Position numbers and translations under genes: made by a program. The notes beneath the pieces are model-generated. The model did not search any database and had not been told where the DNA came from. It worked only from the letters and a program-made list of their open reading frames with translations. Positions 16,983-25,410 of a DNA stretch of 64,000 bases are shown here, in pieces. How positions within the stretch are numbered: position 1 is the first letter of the stretch; each line of letters opens with the position of its first letter. The stretch comes from Paenibacillus tengchongensis (GTDB taxonomy: Bacteria; Bacillota; Bacilli; Paenibacillales; Paenibacillaceae), in the NCBI RefSeq assembly GCF_008973665.1, contig NZ_WACP01000003.1, positions 280,794 to 344,793 on the forward strand, read 5' to 3'.

Positions 16983-18176
16983 ATGCAAACGATACTGCCT
17001 ACGGGCAAGATGCATATTTCAGTGTTCGGCCGAAAAAATTCGGGCAAATCCAGCCTGATCAACGCCCTGACCGGAAGCACCTCGCTGATGGTGGGCGACA
17101 AGCCGGGGACGACGACCGAGCCGGTCTATCAAGCTTTTGAGATGGATAAGGTGGGGCCTGTCATGTTTGTAGACACCGCCGGCATCGACGACGAGACGGA
17201 AACGGGGCCGTTTCTGGTGCAGAAGACGCGCGAGGTGATGGATCTCACCGATCTTGGCATCCTGATCTTCTCGGAGGAGAGCGACAACTTCAAGCTGGAG
17301 AAAGAGTGGTACCGCGAGCTGGATAAACGCCATATTCCCGTCATCGGCGTCATTACCAAGACCGACGACCATTATGTCGATACCGATTCGCTCAAAAGAG
17401 AGCTGGACATCCCGATCATCAAGGTAAGCGTGAAGCGGAACGTGAATCTCGGCGGGCTGCGCTATGCCATCCGGGACCGCGCGCCTGCTGAATTTGAGCG
17501 CAGCAGCATTGTAGGCGATCTGGTGAAGCCGGGTGATGTGGTGGTCATGGTGGTGCCGGAGAAGATTCCGGCCCCGAAATACCGGCTGGTCGCCTCCCAG
17601 CAGCAGATTCTCCGCGACCTGCTCGACCATCATGTGCTGGCGCTGACGGTAACCGAAGCGGAGCTGCCGGTGCTGCTGATGGATCTGAAGGTGCAGCCCG
17701 ACCTGGTTATTACGGACTCACAGGTGTTCGGCATCGTCAATGAGATTCTTCCGGCCGAGGTGCCGCTGACGACCATTGCCGTGCTGATGGCGCGCTTCAA
17801 GGGCGATCTCGATACCTTCGTCGCCGGAACAAAGGTGATTGCCGGCTTGAAGCCAGGCGATAAAGTTCTGTTGTCCGAGGCGTGCATCCATCATCCGCAC
17901 AACGGCGAAATCGACCGCGCGCTAGTCCGCGCCAAGCTGCACGAGGCGGCAGGCGGTGCACTGCAGATTACCTCAAGCGTCGGACCGGAATTCCCGGAGG
18001 ATATTTCCCGGTATAAGCTGGTCGTCCACTGCGGGGGCTGCATTTTTAACCGCAAGCAGCTGATGGACCGGCTCGCGCGTTCCGGAGAGAAGGGAGTGCC
18101 GATTACCAATTACGGCATCGCCTTTGCTTACTTCAACGGCATCTTGCCGCGTGTGCTGGAAGTGCTGCATAAGTGA
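16983..18176 (+). CDS. hydF: [FeFe]-hydrogenase maturation GTPase HydF, copy 1
   Basis: HydF is the scaffold on which the diiron subcluster is finished and handed to HydA. The 397-residue protein has a GTPase domain (Walker A GRKNSGKSS, switch motif DTAGIDD, TKTD for guanine) in residues 1-165, a dimerisation region, and a C-terminal cluster domain with CIHH and VVHCGGC, the expected Cys and His ligands. ATG preceded by AAGGAGG. Its last codon overlaps the start of the aspartase gene (GTGA). A second full HydF lies 1.5 kb downstream. Confidence 0.93.
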   Translation: MQTILPTGKMHISVFGRKNSGKSSLINALTGSTSLMVGDKPGTTTEPVYQAFEMDKVGPVMFVDTAGIDDETETGPFLVQKTREVMDLTDLGILIFSEESDNFKLEKEWYRELDKRHIPVIGVITKTDDHYVDTDSLKRELDIPIIKVSVKRNVNLGGLRYAIRDRAPAEFERSSIVGDLVKPGDVVVMVVPEKIPAPKYRLVASQQQILRDLLDHHVLALTVTEAELPVLLMDLKVQPDLVITDSQVFGIVNEILPAEVPLTTIAVLMARFKGDLDTFVAGTKVIAGLKPGDKVLLSEACIHHPHNGEIDRALVRAKLHEAAGGALQITSSVGPEFPEDISRYKLVVHCGGCIFNRKQLMDRLARSGEKGVPITNYGIAFAYFNGILPRVLEVLHK

Positions 18177-19597
18177 AAAAAGGCACAAACATTTCCCGCG
18201 CTCATCATCGCCGGGAAACCGATCATCTGGGCAGCCTGGATTTGCCCGCTGACGCCTATTACGGACTGCAGACAGCGCGGGCGCTGGAGAATTTCCCGGT
18301 CAGCAGCCGCCCGGTTCATCCGCAGCTGCTGCACGGCCTGTTTACAGTGAAGAAAGCCGCAGCGCTGACCCACTTGAAGCTGGGCAGCTTCCCGGAGCCG
18401 GTTGCCCGGGCTATCGCAGAGGTCTGCGATGAACTGCTGGCGGGAAATTACAGCGCTCAGTTCCCGGTGGATGCACTCCAGGGCGGTGCCGGGACATCGA
18501 CCAACATGAATGTGAACGAGGTAATCGCCAATCTGGCGGCTCTAAGGCTGGGCGGAAGGTGCGGAGACTATTCACTGGTTCATCCGCTGGATCATGTGAA
18601 CCGGCATCAGTCGACCAATGATGTATATCCGGCCGCCCTGCGGATTGCTGCCATCGGTCTGGTGCGGCGCGTAAGCGCCGCTTTTGCTTCACTGCAGGAG
18701 ACGCTGCAGGAGAAGGAGCAGGAGTTCGCCGGTGTGCTCAAGCTGGGGCGGACAGAGCTGATGGACGCTCTGCCGATGACGGCGGGGCAGGGCTTTGGTG
18801 CCTATGCCAAGGCTATTGCCCGGGACCGTTGGCGGCTGTACAAGGCGGAAGAACGGCTTCGCGAAATTTCTATCGGCGGAACGGCTATCGGGACGGGCCT
18901 GAACGCTCCGCCGAAATACACGTATTACATGACCGACTTTCTTCAGGAACTGACCGGATATGGTCTGGCTCGCAGCGAATATCCGATGGACCAGACGCAG
19001 AATATGGATGTGTTTGTTGAGGTGTCCGGGCTGCTCAAGACGGCGGCCGTTAATCTGCTCAAAATCACGGGCGATCTGCGCCTGCTGGCCAGCGGACCGG
19101 CAGGCGGGCTCGGGGAGCTGGAGCTGCCGCCAGTTCAGGCAGGCTCCTCCATGATGCCGGGGAAGTGGAATCCCGTCATCGCCGAAATGGCCGGCCAGGC
19201 CGCCATGAAGGTCATCGCCAACGATACGGCCGTGACGCTGGCAGCAGCGGGTGGACAACTGGAGCTGAACGCCTTCACGCCGCTGATCGCGGATAGCCTG
19301 CTGGAATCGCTGGACATTCTGGCGCGCGCCGTAGAACTGCTTGATGAGCGCTGTGTGCGGGGTATCCAGGCCAATGCCGGCCGTTGCCGGCAGATGCTGG
19401 AGAATTCAACGGCACTAGCCACCGCTTTAGTCGGGCATATTGGTTATGAGCGTTCCGCTGAGGTGGCGCTTCGTGCAAGACGGGAGAATATAACCGTGCG
19501 TCAGGCCGTTCTTGAGTCCGGCCTGCTGTCTCTGGAGCAAATTGACCGGATTCTCAGCACAGAGGAAGTAACCCGGCCGGGAACTCCCGGATGTTAG
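18173..19597 (+). CDS. aspA: Aspartate ammonia-lyase (aspartase/fumarase superfamily)
   Basis: Converts aspartate to fumarate and ammonia. The 474-residue length fits. Superfamily signatures are present: GGAGTSTNMNVNEVIAN, HVNRHQSTNDVYP and GSSMMPGKWNP. In the last, the common GSSIMPGKVNP is changed at two places (I to M, V to W), so this is a divergent member. GTG start overlapping the hydF stop by four bases implies coupling. Aspartase genes occur beside hydEFG in some other bacteria as far as I recall; a plausible role is to supply ammonia for the bridging amine of the H-cluster. That role is inference; fumarate production for metabolism is the alternative. Confidence 0.88.
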   Translation: MKKGTNISRAHHRRETDHLGSLDLPADAYYGLQTARALENFPVSSRPVHPQLLHGLFTVKKAAALTHLKLGSFPEPVARAIAEVCDELLAGNYSAQFPVDALQGGAGTSTNMNVNEVIANLAALRLGGRCGDYSLVHPLDHVNRHQSTNDVYPAALRIAAIGLVRRVSAAFASLQETLQEKEQEFAGVLKLGRTELMDALPMTAGQGFGAYAKAIARDRWRLYKAEERLREISIGGTAIGTGLNAPPKYTYYMTDFLQELTGYGLARSEYPMDQTQNMDVFVEVSGLLKTAAVNLLKITGDLRLLASGPAGGLGELELPPVQAGSSMMPGKWNPVIAEMAGQAAMKVIANDTAVTLAAAGGQLELNAFTPLIADSLLESLDILARAVELLDERCVRGIQANAGRCRQMLENSTALATALVGHIGYERSAEVALRARRENITVRQAVLESGLLSLEQIDRILSTEEVTRPGTPGC

Positions 19598-19625
19598 CGC
19601 GGCACAGGTTTATGATCCACGGAAT

Positions 19626-19655
19626 GAGAATAAGGAGAATGAGGATAAGGAGAAT
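19626..19655 (+). repeat. Tandem 15-bp repeat that doubles a ribosome binding site
   Basis: GAGAATAAGGAGAAT is followed at once by GAGGATAAGGAGAAT, one base different. Each copy contains AAGGAG. Only the second copy is at a usable distance from the ATG of the second hydF at 19661. It looks like a recent local duplication. Confidence 0.75.
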
Positions 19656-19660
19656 ACTGC

Positions 19661-20938
19661 ATGAGTCTGAACGACACGCCCCGTTCCGGCCGCCTGCATA
19701 TCGCCCTCTTCGGCAGGCGCAACGCCGGTAAATCGAGCATCATCAACGCAATTACGAAGCAGGATATTGCCGTCGTCTCTCCGGTTAAGGGCACCACCAC
19801 CGATCCGGTATACAAGGCGATGGAGCTGCTGCCGCTCGGTCCGGTGGTGTTCATTGACACCGCCGGCCTGGACGATGAGGGGGAACTCGGCGAGCTGCGC
19901 AAGAAAAAGACGCTGGAAGTGCTGACCCATACCGACATCGCGCTGATTGTCGTGGACGCTGACTGCGGTGCGGGTGCACTGGAGCGTCAGCTTGCCGCAG
20001 ACATCCGCAGCAAGGGGATTACGGTCATCGGCATTCTTAATAAATGCGATTTGGTGGCGGGCCTGAGCGGCACGGGTCCGGAAGCGGTTGCGGCAGAGGT
20101 CCGGCGCATGGAAGAAGAGCTGGGCCTTACGGTAATGCCTGTCTCAGCCCGGGAGCGGTACGGCTTCAAGGAACTGAAGAAGGCGCTGGCCAACGCCATT
20201 CCGGACGAAGAGGATAAGTTCCGCATTGTCGGAGACATCATCGCCTCGGGTGACCTGGTTGTGCTGGTGACCCCCATCGACAAGGCGGCGCCCAAAGGCA
20301 GGCTGATTCTGCCGCAGCAGCAGACGATCCGCGACATTCTGGAGAGCGATGCGATTGCTGTTGTCACCAAGGAGCATGAGCTCAGGGAGACGCTGAACAG
20401 CCTGGGCCGGAAGCCGCGGCTGGTTATCACCGATTCGCAGGTGTTCCTGAAGGCGGCGGCGGATACGCCGAAGGATGTGGCGCTGACCTCATTCTCGATC
20501 CTGTTCGCCCGGAATAAGGGCGATCTGGAGGAGCTGGTCCGGGGCGCCCGCGCCATCGGACGCCTGCAGAGCGGCGACAAAGTGCTGGTCGCCGAAGCCT
20601 GCACCCACCACCAGCAGCCGGATGATATCGGCAGGGTGAAGCTGCCCCGCTGGATTCGCCAGGCCTGCGGCAAAGAGCTTCAGTTCGATCACGCGAATGG
20701 AATGAGCTTCCCGGAGAACATCACGGAGTATGCGCTGATCGTGCATTGCGGCGGCTGTATGCTGAACCGCCGGCAGATGCTGTGGCGGATAGAGCAGGCA
20801 AGGGCAGCCGGGGTGCCGATCGTGAACTATGGCGTAGCCATCGCTTACGTGCAGGGCATTCTGGAGCGGGCGGTCGCCCCCTTTCCCCTGGCACGGCTGG
20901 CCTGGGAGGAGGCAGGCGAACAGCCGCAGCTTCACTGA
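19661..20938 (+). CDS. hydF: [FeFe]-hydrogenase maturation GTPase HydF, copy 2
   Basis: A second complete HydF, 425 residues. Walker A is GRRNAGKSS, the switch motif DTAGLDD, the guanine motif NKCD, and the C-terminal cluster ligands CTHH and IVHCGGC are all present. It shares the same frame of conserved blocks as copy 1 (for example RLILPQQQTIRDIL against RLVASQQQILRDLL) but the two are clearly diverged, so the duplication is old. Both copies look functional. Whether both act on one HydA, form a mixed dimer, or serve a second hydrogenase elsewhere is open. Last gene of the operon; a strong terminator follows 9 bp later. Confidence 0.92.
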   Translation: MSLNDTPRSGRLHIALFGRRNAGKSSIINAITKQDIAVVSPVKGTTTDPVYKAMELLPLGPVVFIDTAGLDDEGELGELRKKKTLEVLTHTDIALIVVDADCGAGALERQLAADIRSKGITVIGILNKCDLVAGLSGTGPEAVAAEVRRMEEELGLTVMPVSARERYGFKELKKALANAIPDEEDKFRIVGDIIASGDLVVLVTPIDKAAPKGRLILPQQQTIRDILESDAIAVVTKEHELRETLNSLGRKPRLVITDSQVFLKAAADTPKDVALTSFSILFARNKGDLEELVRGARAIGRLQSGDKVLVAEACTHHQQPDDIGRVKLPRWIRQACGKELQFDHANGMSFPENITEYALIVHCGGCMLNRRQMLWRIEQARAAGVPIVNYGVAIAYVQGILERAVAPFPLARLAWEEAGEQPQLH

Positions 20939-20946
20939 CATGAATA

Positions 20947-20994
20947 GGGACTGATCCGGCTGCCGCAGGGCGGCGGGGATCAGTCCTTTTTTTT
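20947..20994 (+). terminator. Strong intrinsic terminator of the hydrogenase operon
   Basis: GGGACTGATCC pairs with GGATCAGTCC around a GC-rich loop, followed by eight T residues. It closes the ten-gene operon. Confidence 0.9.
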
Positions 20995-21090
20995 ATCCAT
21001 GAAATATATAAAACAGTGCGCATAATAGCATAAATACTTATAAGTACATATTTTAAAAGGTAAAATCTGCGTTGAAATGCTTATTTTCAC

Positions 21091-21119
21091 TTGTCAAATC
21101 TACTTTATCGCAGTACAAT
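21091..21119 (+). promoter_or_regulatory. Promoter of the DeoR-type regulator
   Basis: TTGTCA at 21091-21096, a 17-base spacer and TACAAT at 21114-21119. Spacing is ideal and both boxes are near consensus. Transcription would begin near 21126, just before the repeated elements at 21121-21174. Confidence 0.65.
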
Positions 21120-21120
21120 C

Positions 21121-21174
21121 ACTTACATAAACGCACAAATGCATAAATGTTCAAGTGAATAAGTGCATACGTGC
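21121..21174. promoter_or_regulatory. Candidate DeoR operator with repeated CATAA/AATAA elements
   Basis: The short motifs ACATAA, GCATAA, GAATAA and GCATAC recur about every 10-20 bases. An imperfect inverted repeat, GCACAAATGCA (21133-21143) and TGCATACGTGC (21164-21174), matches at 9 of 11 positions. Similar elements (CATAAATACTTATAAG) lie near 21030. DeoR-family repressors often bind such repeated sites next to their own promoter, so autoregulation is likely. Confidence 0.45.
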
Positions 21175-21195
21175 AAATCCAAGAGGAGAATGTCC

Positions 21196-21975
21196 ATGTT
21201 CCAAGAAGAACGGATTCAGGCGATTTCCGAGTATCTGACCCGGCACCAGCGGATTGATATCAAAGAGATTTGCCGGCGGTTCGAGGTATCGCGGGATACG
21301 GCCCGCAGGGACCTGCTGCGGATGGAAGAGCTCGGGCTGATTCTGCGCACGCATGGCGGGGCTGTGCTTCCTCCCAAAGGCGGAGCCGAGGTCTTTGAAT
21401 ATAAAGAGCGGCTGGAGCGGGAGTCGGACGAGAAGCGGGAGATCGGAATCTGTGCTGCTGCCCTGGTCAAGAACGGAGACCGGGTGCTGATGGACGCCTC
21501 CACAACCGTCCAGTTTGCCGCCGAGCATATTACTGCCGAGCAGATTGTGGTCGTGACCAATTCCATCGACATTGCCGATGTCCTTTCCCGTAAGCCGTCT
21601 GCCCGGACCTATCTGCTCGGGGGCGAGCTGAATGTGAAGCACCGCTTTCTGTTCGGCCAGTCGACCATCGACAAGCTGGCGGATTACCAGGTCGATAAGC
21701 TGTTTCTGGGGGCCTGCGGGATTACGGCGGAAGGCTTAACCTTTCCGTACGAAGAGGATGGGGTAGTCAAACGGGAAATGATCAAGCGGGCGGAGCAGGT
21801 CATCGTGCTGGCGGATCATACGAAGTTCGATAACCGGATGTTCTACCGGATTGCCGGCCTGGAGGCCATAGATTTGCTGATTACCGACCGGAAGCCGGAG
21901 GAGAAGATGCTGCGGCTGCTGGAGGAGCATCAAGTGGAACTGATAATTGTACCGGAGGATGATCAAGATGATTAA
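21196..21975 (+). CDS. DeoR/GlpR-family transcriptional regulator
   Basis: A 259-residue sugar-phosphate-responsive repressor. The N-terminal helix-turn-helix is typical (ERIQAISEYLTRHQRIDIKEICRRFEVSRDTARRDL, residues about 4-40), followed by LRTHGGAVL. The C-terminal isomerase-like sensor domain carries the family segments DASTTVQFAAEHI, LLGGELN, FLGACGITAEGLT and VLADHTKFD. The ATG at 21196 is chosen because AGGAG lies eight bases upstream; the ATG at 21190 is too close. The next gene, a HAD phosphatase, overlaps its end by 8 bp, so the pair may sense and dephosphorylate the same sugar phosphate (inference). Confidence 0.92.
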   Translation: MFQEERIQAISEYLTRHQRIDIKEICRRFEVSRDTARRDLLRMEELGLILRTHGGAVLPPKGGAEVFEYKERLERESDEKREIGICAAALVKNGDRVLMDASTTVQFAAEHITAEQIVVVTNSIDIADVLSRKPSARTYLLGGELNVKHRFLFGQSTIDKLADYQVDKLFLGACGITAEGLTFPYEEDGVVKREMIKRAEQVIVLADHTKFDNRMFYRIAGLEAIDLLITDRKPEEKMLRLLEEHQVELIIVPEDDQDD

Positions 21976-22786
21976 ACTGATTGCTACCGATTTGGATGGA
22001 ACGCTGCTGGACCGCTCACGGAATATCAGCGCTGAGGATTGGGCGGCGGTGAAGACGGCGTTTGAGGAGGGCTACCATTTCTGCGTGGCTTCGGGAAGAA
22101 TGAATGCCGAAATCGTGCAGCTGATGACGGAATATGAAGGGCGTTATTTTACGGTGGGCCAGAACGGGGCGACGATTTACTCGAAAGAGAAGGAGCTTGT
22201 GTACCATGCGGCATTCGAGCCGCAGATCGCTGCACAGATTATGCGGACCGGCAAAGCCGCAGGCCATCTGAATCATTTTGTCCATTGCGCGGACGATTCC
22301 TATTATACGGAGGAACGCAATGCGGAAACGCAGCCGATTGAGGCGCGGATTATGACGGGCTGCACCGGGAATGCCCGGCTTGTACAGGATCTGGAGAGCG
22401 GGGAGCTGATCAGCTGCAAAATCTCCTTCTTTGGCGAATGGGAAACGCTGCTCCGTCTGCAGGATAACCTGCGGGAGCAATTTCCCGGCAAGCTCGAGAC
22501 GTTTACCTCGGAACGGGATGTACTCGACATCATGCCGCTGAATGTCAGCAAGGGGACGGGGCTGCAGCATCTGCTGGATACCCTTGGGCTGGAGCCGCAG
22601 GAGATTGCCTGCATCGGGGATTCCTTCAATGACCTGCCCATGTTTGCGCTGACCGGACACAGTTATGTAATGGCCGGAGCACATCCTGATGTGAAGAAGC
22701 AGGCGAACCATGTGGTCCGTTCCGTTGCCGAGGCCATCGAGCACATTCATGCCTACAACCGGGAGCAGCGGGCATGTGGGTGCTAA
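21968..22786 (+). CDS. Cof-type HAD-superfamily phosphatase
   Basis: A 272-residue haloacid-dehalogenase hydrolase of the Cof (IIB cap) type. Motif I DLDGTLLD (residues 8-15) has the nucleophile Asp; motif II is the Ser in CVASGR; motif III is the Lys in NVSKGTGL; motif IV is IGDSFNDLPMF. These enzymes remove phosphate from sugar phosphates, flavin or pyridoxal phosphates; the substrate cannot be told here. The ATG at 21968 sits downstream of GGAGG inside the end of the DeoR gene, indicating coupling. Confidence 0.9.
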   Translation: MIKLIATDLDGTLLDRSRNISAEDWAAVKTAFEEGYHFCVASGRMNAEIVQLMTEYEGRYFTVGQNGATIYSKEKELVYHAAFEPQIAAQIMRTGKAAGHLNHFVHCADDSYYTEERNAETQPIEARIMTGCTGNARLVQDLESGELISCKISFFGEWETLLRLQDNLREQFPGKLETFTSERDVLDIMPLNVSKGTGLQHLLDTLGLEPQEIACIGDSFNDLPMFALTGHSYVMAGAHPDVKKQANHVVRSVAEAIEHIHAYNREQRACGC

Positions 22787-22929
22787 CTGGAGTGCTGTTG
22801 TGGGTATTCCTTTGCGGTTCGGTACTGCTTGCAGCGTTGTGGGCGGTGCCGGACGGAGGGAATGGAGAAGTGCGGACCCGGAGCATCAACGCTTCTAACC
22901 GCGATCCGTTCTCATTTCTATTTCATTAA
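22774..22929 (+). CDS. Possible 51-residue single-pass membrane peptide
   Basis: An ORF starts inside the end of the HAD gene (ATG at 22774, GGGAG about seven bases before) and ends 9 bp before the MFS transporter gene. The peptide begins MWVLTGVLLWVFLCGSVLLA, a clear hydrophobic segment, then a short polar tail rich in Asn and Arg. It fills the gap between two genes neatly. I do not recognise a family, and it may be non-coding. Confidence 0.35.
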   Translation: MWVLTGVLLWVFLCGSVLLAALWAVPDGGNGEVRTRSINASNRDPFSFLFH

Positions 22930-22938
22930 GGAGTCAGT

Positions 22939-24144
22939 ATGAAAAAAGTCAACGAAACCGCGCTTGTCTTTGCTTTCACATTAATGGCCATTGTACTGGG
23001 GACGACAGAGTATATCATCGTCGGATTATTGACGGAAATTGCCGCCTCGCTGAAAGTGACGGTGGCCGCTGCCGGGGCGCTGGTCTCCGGCTTTGCCCTG
23101 GCTTACGGGATCGGCACACCGGTGCTGATGACGTTCGTCAGCCGGTTCCCGAAGAAGCGGACCATCCTGACGCTGATAGCGCTCATCGTCGGCTTCAACC
23201 TGCTTAGCGCGGTCTCAACCACGTTCTTCTGGCTGCTGGTCACCCGGATTATCACTGCCATTCTGTGCGGGCTCAGCATTTCGCTGGCCTTGTCGGCGGT
23301 CAGTGTACTGGTGTCTGCAGAGCGCCAGGGCAAAGCGGTATCCTATATTCTTGGCGGCTTCGGGATTGCCAACGTACTCGGCGTTCCGGTCGGCACCTGG
23401 GTCGGGCAGCACTGGGAATGGCCGGCCGCTTTTGTGCTGACGGCTGCTCTCGGCAGTGCAGCGTTTCTGCTGAACTGGATGACGATCCCGGCTCATCTCC
23501 CCGGCTCGCAGGCTTCGCTGAAAGAACAAATCGGACTGCTCGCCGACAGGCGGATCCTGCTGGCCCTGTTCATTCCGATTCTCGGCATCGGCGCAGCTTT
23601 CTCACTGTACACTTATGTCCGTCCGCTGATGGCTGACTTTATGGAGGTCGCTCCATCTGCGGTAAGCGGGGTGCTGCTGGCTTACGGCGTGGCAACCATC
23701 TTCAGCACCTGGATGGGCGGGAAGGTAGCCACAGGCAACTCGGTCGGCAAGCTGCGGATTGTCTTTCTGGTACAGGCCGCCGTTTACGCCGTATTTTATT
23801 TTGCCGCACCGCTTCCCATACCGGGGCTGATGATGCTGATCCTGTGCGGAGCGGTATCGAGCCTGCTCAACGTAACCGCACAGCTCTACCTGATTGAGCT
23901 GTCGGTGGAGCGCTCTCCGGCCTCGCGCGACTTCGCGGCTTCGCTGAATCCGGTGGCCTCCAACTTCGGCATCGCCTTCGGCTCGGGCGTCGGAGGCGTG
24001 GCTATGGAGCAGGCCGGAGTTTCGGCTCTCCCCTGGACGGCGATGATCATCGCGCTGGCGGCCTTTGCCGTAACAGCGGTCAGCTACAGTCTGCGCCGCA
24101 AAGCGCAGACGCGGCAGCGGCAAGAGCTGCCGCTCAATGTCTGA
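22939..24144 (+). CDS. MFS transporter, DHA1 / AraJ-type efflux family
   Basis: A 401-residue, 12-helix major facilitator. The first helices read ALVFAFTLMAIVLGTTEYIIVGLL, and the GTTEY-IIVGLL block is typical of the YdhP/AraJ group of sugar or drug exporters. The loop 2-3 motif is FVSRFPKKRTILTL, and GGFGIANVLGVPVGTWVGQHWEW matches the fifth-helix motif of proton-coupled exporters. The ribosome binding site is AAGGAG. It follows the DeoR and HAD genes on the same strand and may export a related metabolite. Substrate unknown. Confidence 0.88.
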   Translation: MKKVNETALVFAFTLMAIVLGTTEYIIVGLLTEIAASLKVTVAAAGALVSGFALAYGIGTPVLMTFVSRFPKKRTILTLIALIVGFNLLSAVSTTFFWLLVTRIITAILCGLSISLALSAVSVLVSAERQGKAVSYILGGFGIANVLGVPVGTWVGQHWEWPAAFVLTAALGSAAFLLNWMTIPAHLPGSQASLKEQIGLLADRRILLALFIPILGIGAAFSLYTYVRPLMADFMEVAPSAVSGVLLAYGVATIFSTWMGGKVATGNSVGKLRIVFLVQAAVYAVFYFAAPLPIPGLMMLILCGAVSSLLNVTAQLYLIELSVERSPASRDFAASLNPVASNFGIAFGSGVGGVAMEQAGVSALPWTAMIIALAAFAVTAVSYSLRRKAQTRQRQELPLNV

Positions 24145-24363
24145 TTGCGCATTGCGTACGCTCTAATCCGAAATAGTCTTTATTGGCAAGACTTCGTAAT
24201 AATAAAGGTAAAAAAATAACCCATTTAGCTAAATCACGCTGAGATAGAGTCAGATTATTCCACTAATTATCTAAAAATGGACTGTACACAGAAATTAGAA
24301 GCAGAAAAATCCATTAATTCCATGGGGACCCGATCCAACAGGCGTCTGATGCTCATTAAAGAT

Positions 24364-24413
24364 TAAAATAGCCGAGCAGCATCCCTCCAAATGACAGGAG
24401 AATTGCGGCCCGG
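24364..24413 (-). terminator. Candidate terminator of the minus-strand amidotransferase-like gene
   Basis: Read on the minus strand, CCGGGCCGCA pairs with TGCTGCTCGG (8 of 10, one more as G-T) with an inner TCTCC/GGAGG pairing, then TATTTTAAT. The rest of the 24145-24432 gap is AT-rich and shows no ORF or other signal I can support. Confidence 0.45.
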
Positions 24414-24432
24414 TTATTTTTCATAACGTTAT

Positions 24433-25185
24433 TCAGTGTAAAGTTGCCTCAGACACATTAATATGATTGCTATGATATTCACTGCAAGCCGCAACAAAGG
24501 CCTGAAAGAGCCGCAGGCTGGCCGGATCGCTGCGGAAGGAGAATTCCGGGTGCCACTGCACAGCCTGTACGAACCGTTTACCCGGCATGTACAATCCCTC
24601 AATGATACCGTCGTCTGCGGTGGCCGAAACTTCTAGGGCTGGCGCTTTAATCCGAACTGCCTGATGGTGATAGCTGTTGACCTGCAGCCTGGCACTGCCG
24701 GCGATGGGGTAGAGCGGGCTGGATTCGGCAATAGTCACGGCATGGAAGGGAATATCATAAGGAGGCTTCTGCTGGTGCGGCAGACCGCCCGGCGTCTCAG
24801 CCGGCAAATCCTGAACCAGCTTGCCGCCGAGCAGCGCGTTAAAGAGCTGGATCCCCCGGCAGATGCCGAAGAGCGGCATGTCGGCCGCCAGCGCGAGCTG
24901 AAACAGCCGCCGCTCCAGCAGATCCCGCTCATGACAGACGGCGCCGCATAAATCGCTCACCGGTTCCTGATACAGCGCAGGCGATACATCATGTCCACCG
25001 GCGAAGAGCAGGCCGTCCAGTTTGCCGAGCAGAACCGGCAAATCTTCCGCGTCATGGACCAGCGGCAGCATTACCGGAATCCCTCCGGCAGCTGTAATTC
25101 CCTCCATATAACCGGGCAGCATCCAATAGCTGTCTCTGGCTTCGTCTACCAGCGGCGTAATGCCAATTACAGGTTTTGTACTCAA
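24433..25185 (-). CDS. Gamma-glutamyl-gamma-aminobutyrate hydrolase family protein (class I amidotransferase-like)
   Basis: A 250-residue peptidase C26 family protein that hydrolyses gamma-glutamyl bonds, as PuuD does in putrescine breakdown. The nucleophile Cys is in FGICRGIQLFNALLGG (about residues 98-113) and the catalytic His-Glu in VQWHPEFS (about 211-218). The oxyanion region LLFAGGHDVSPALY is present. The start is TTG, with AGGAGG eight bases upstream on the minus strand. It stands alone, divergent from kdpD. No polyamine genes are next to it, so the physiological substrate is uncertain. Confidence 0.88.
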   Translation of the reverse strand: MSTKPVIGITPLVDEARDSYWMLPGYMEGITAAGGIPVMLPLVHDAEDLPVLLGKLDGLLFAGGHDVSPALYQEPVSDLCGAVCHERDLLERRLFQLALAADMPLFGICRGIQLFNALLGGKLVQDLPAETPGGLPHQQKPPYDIPFHAVTIAESSPLYPIAGSARLQVNSYHHQAVRIKAPALEVSATADDGIIEGLYMPGKRFVQAVQWHPEFSFRSDPASLRLFQAFVAACSEYHSNHINVSEATLH

Positions 25186-25285
25186 TCTAACAGCCTCCTA
25201 TCCGCCAATCTTCAGTTTTTAAATACAGTTGTACCGCATCCGGCACGGAAAGGAAAGTAAATATTTGTGAGGGTATCCGCAGTCA

Positions 25286-25351
25286 TCTTAATGCAATCTT
25301 AATACCGCAGGCAAAGTTGTAACACCATCCAGATTTCAGGAATGATATACT
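25286..25351 (+). promoter_or_regulatory. kdpD promoter with candidate KdpE box
   Basis: TCTTAATGCAATCTTAAT (25286-25303) is a direct repeat of TCTTAA with 11-bp period, the layout used by OmpR/PhoB-type regulators. GGCAAA follows at 25310 and a TATACT -10 box at 25346-25351, with no proper -35. The same layout occurs twice before kdpFABC at almost identical distances. This suggests that KdpE activates its own operon. Confidence 0.6.
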
Positions 25352-25410
25352 AGCGCTAAAAGCAAAGCGGAGTGCAAGCTCCGGCTAGAGAAAGAAGAGG
25401 TTGCAGGGAC

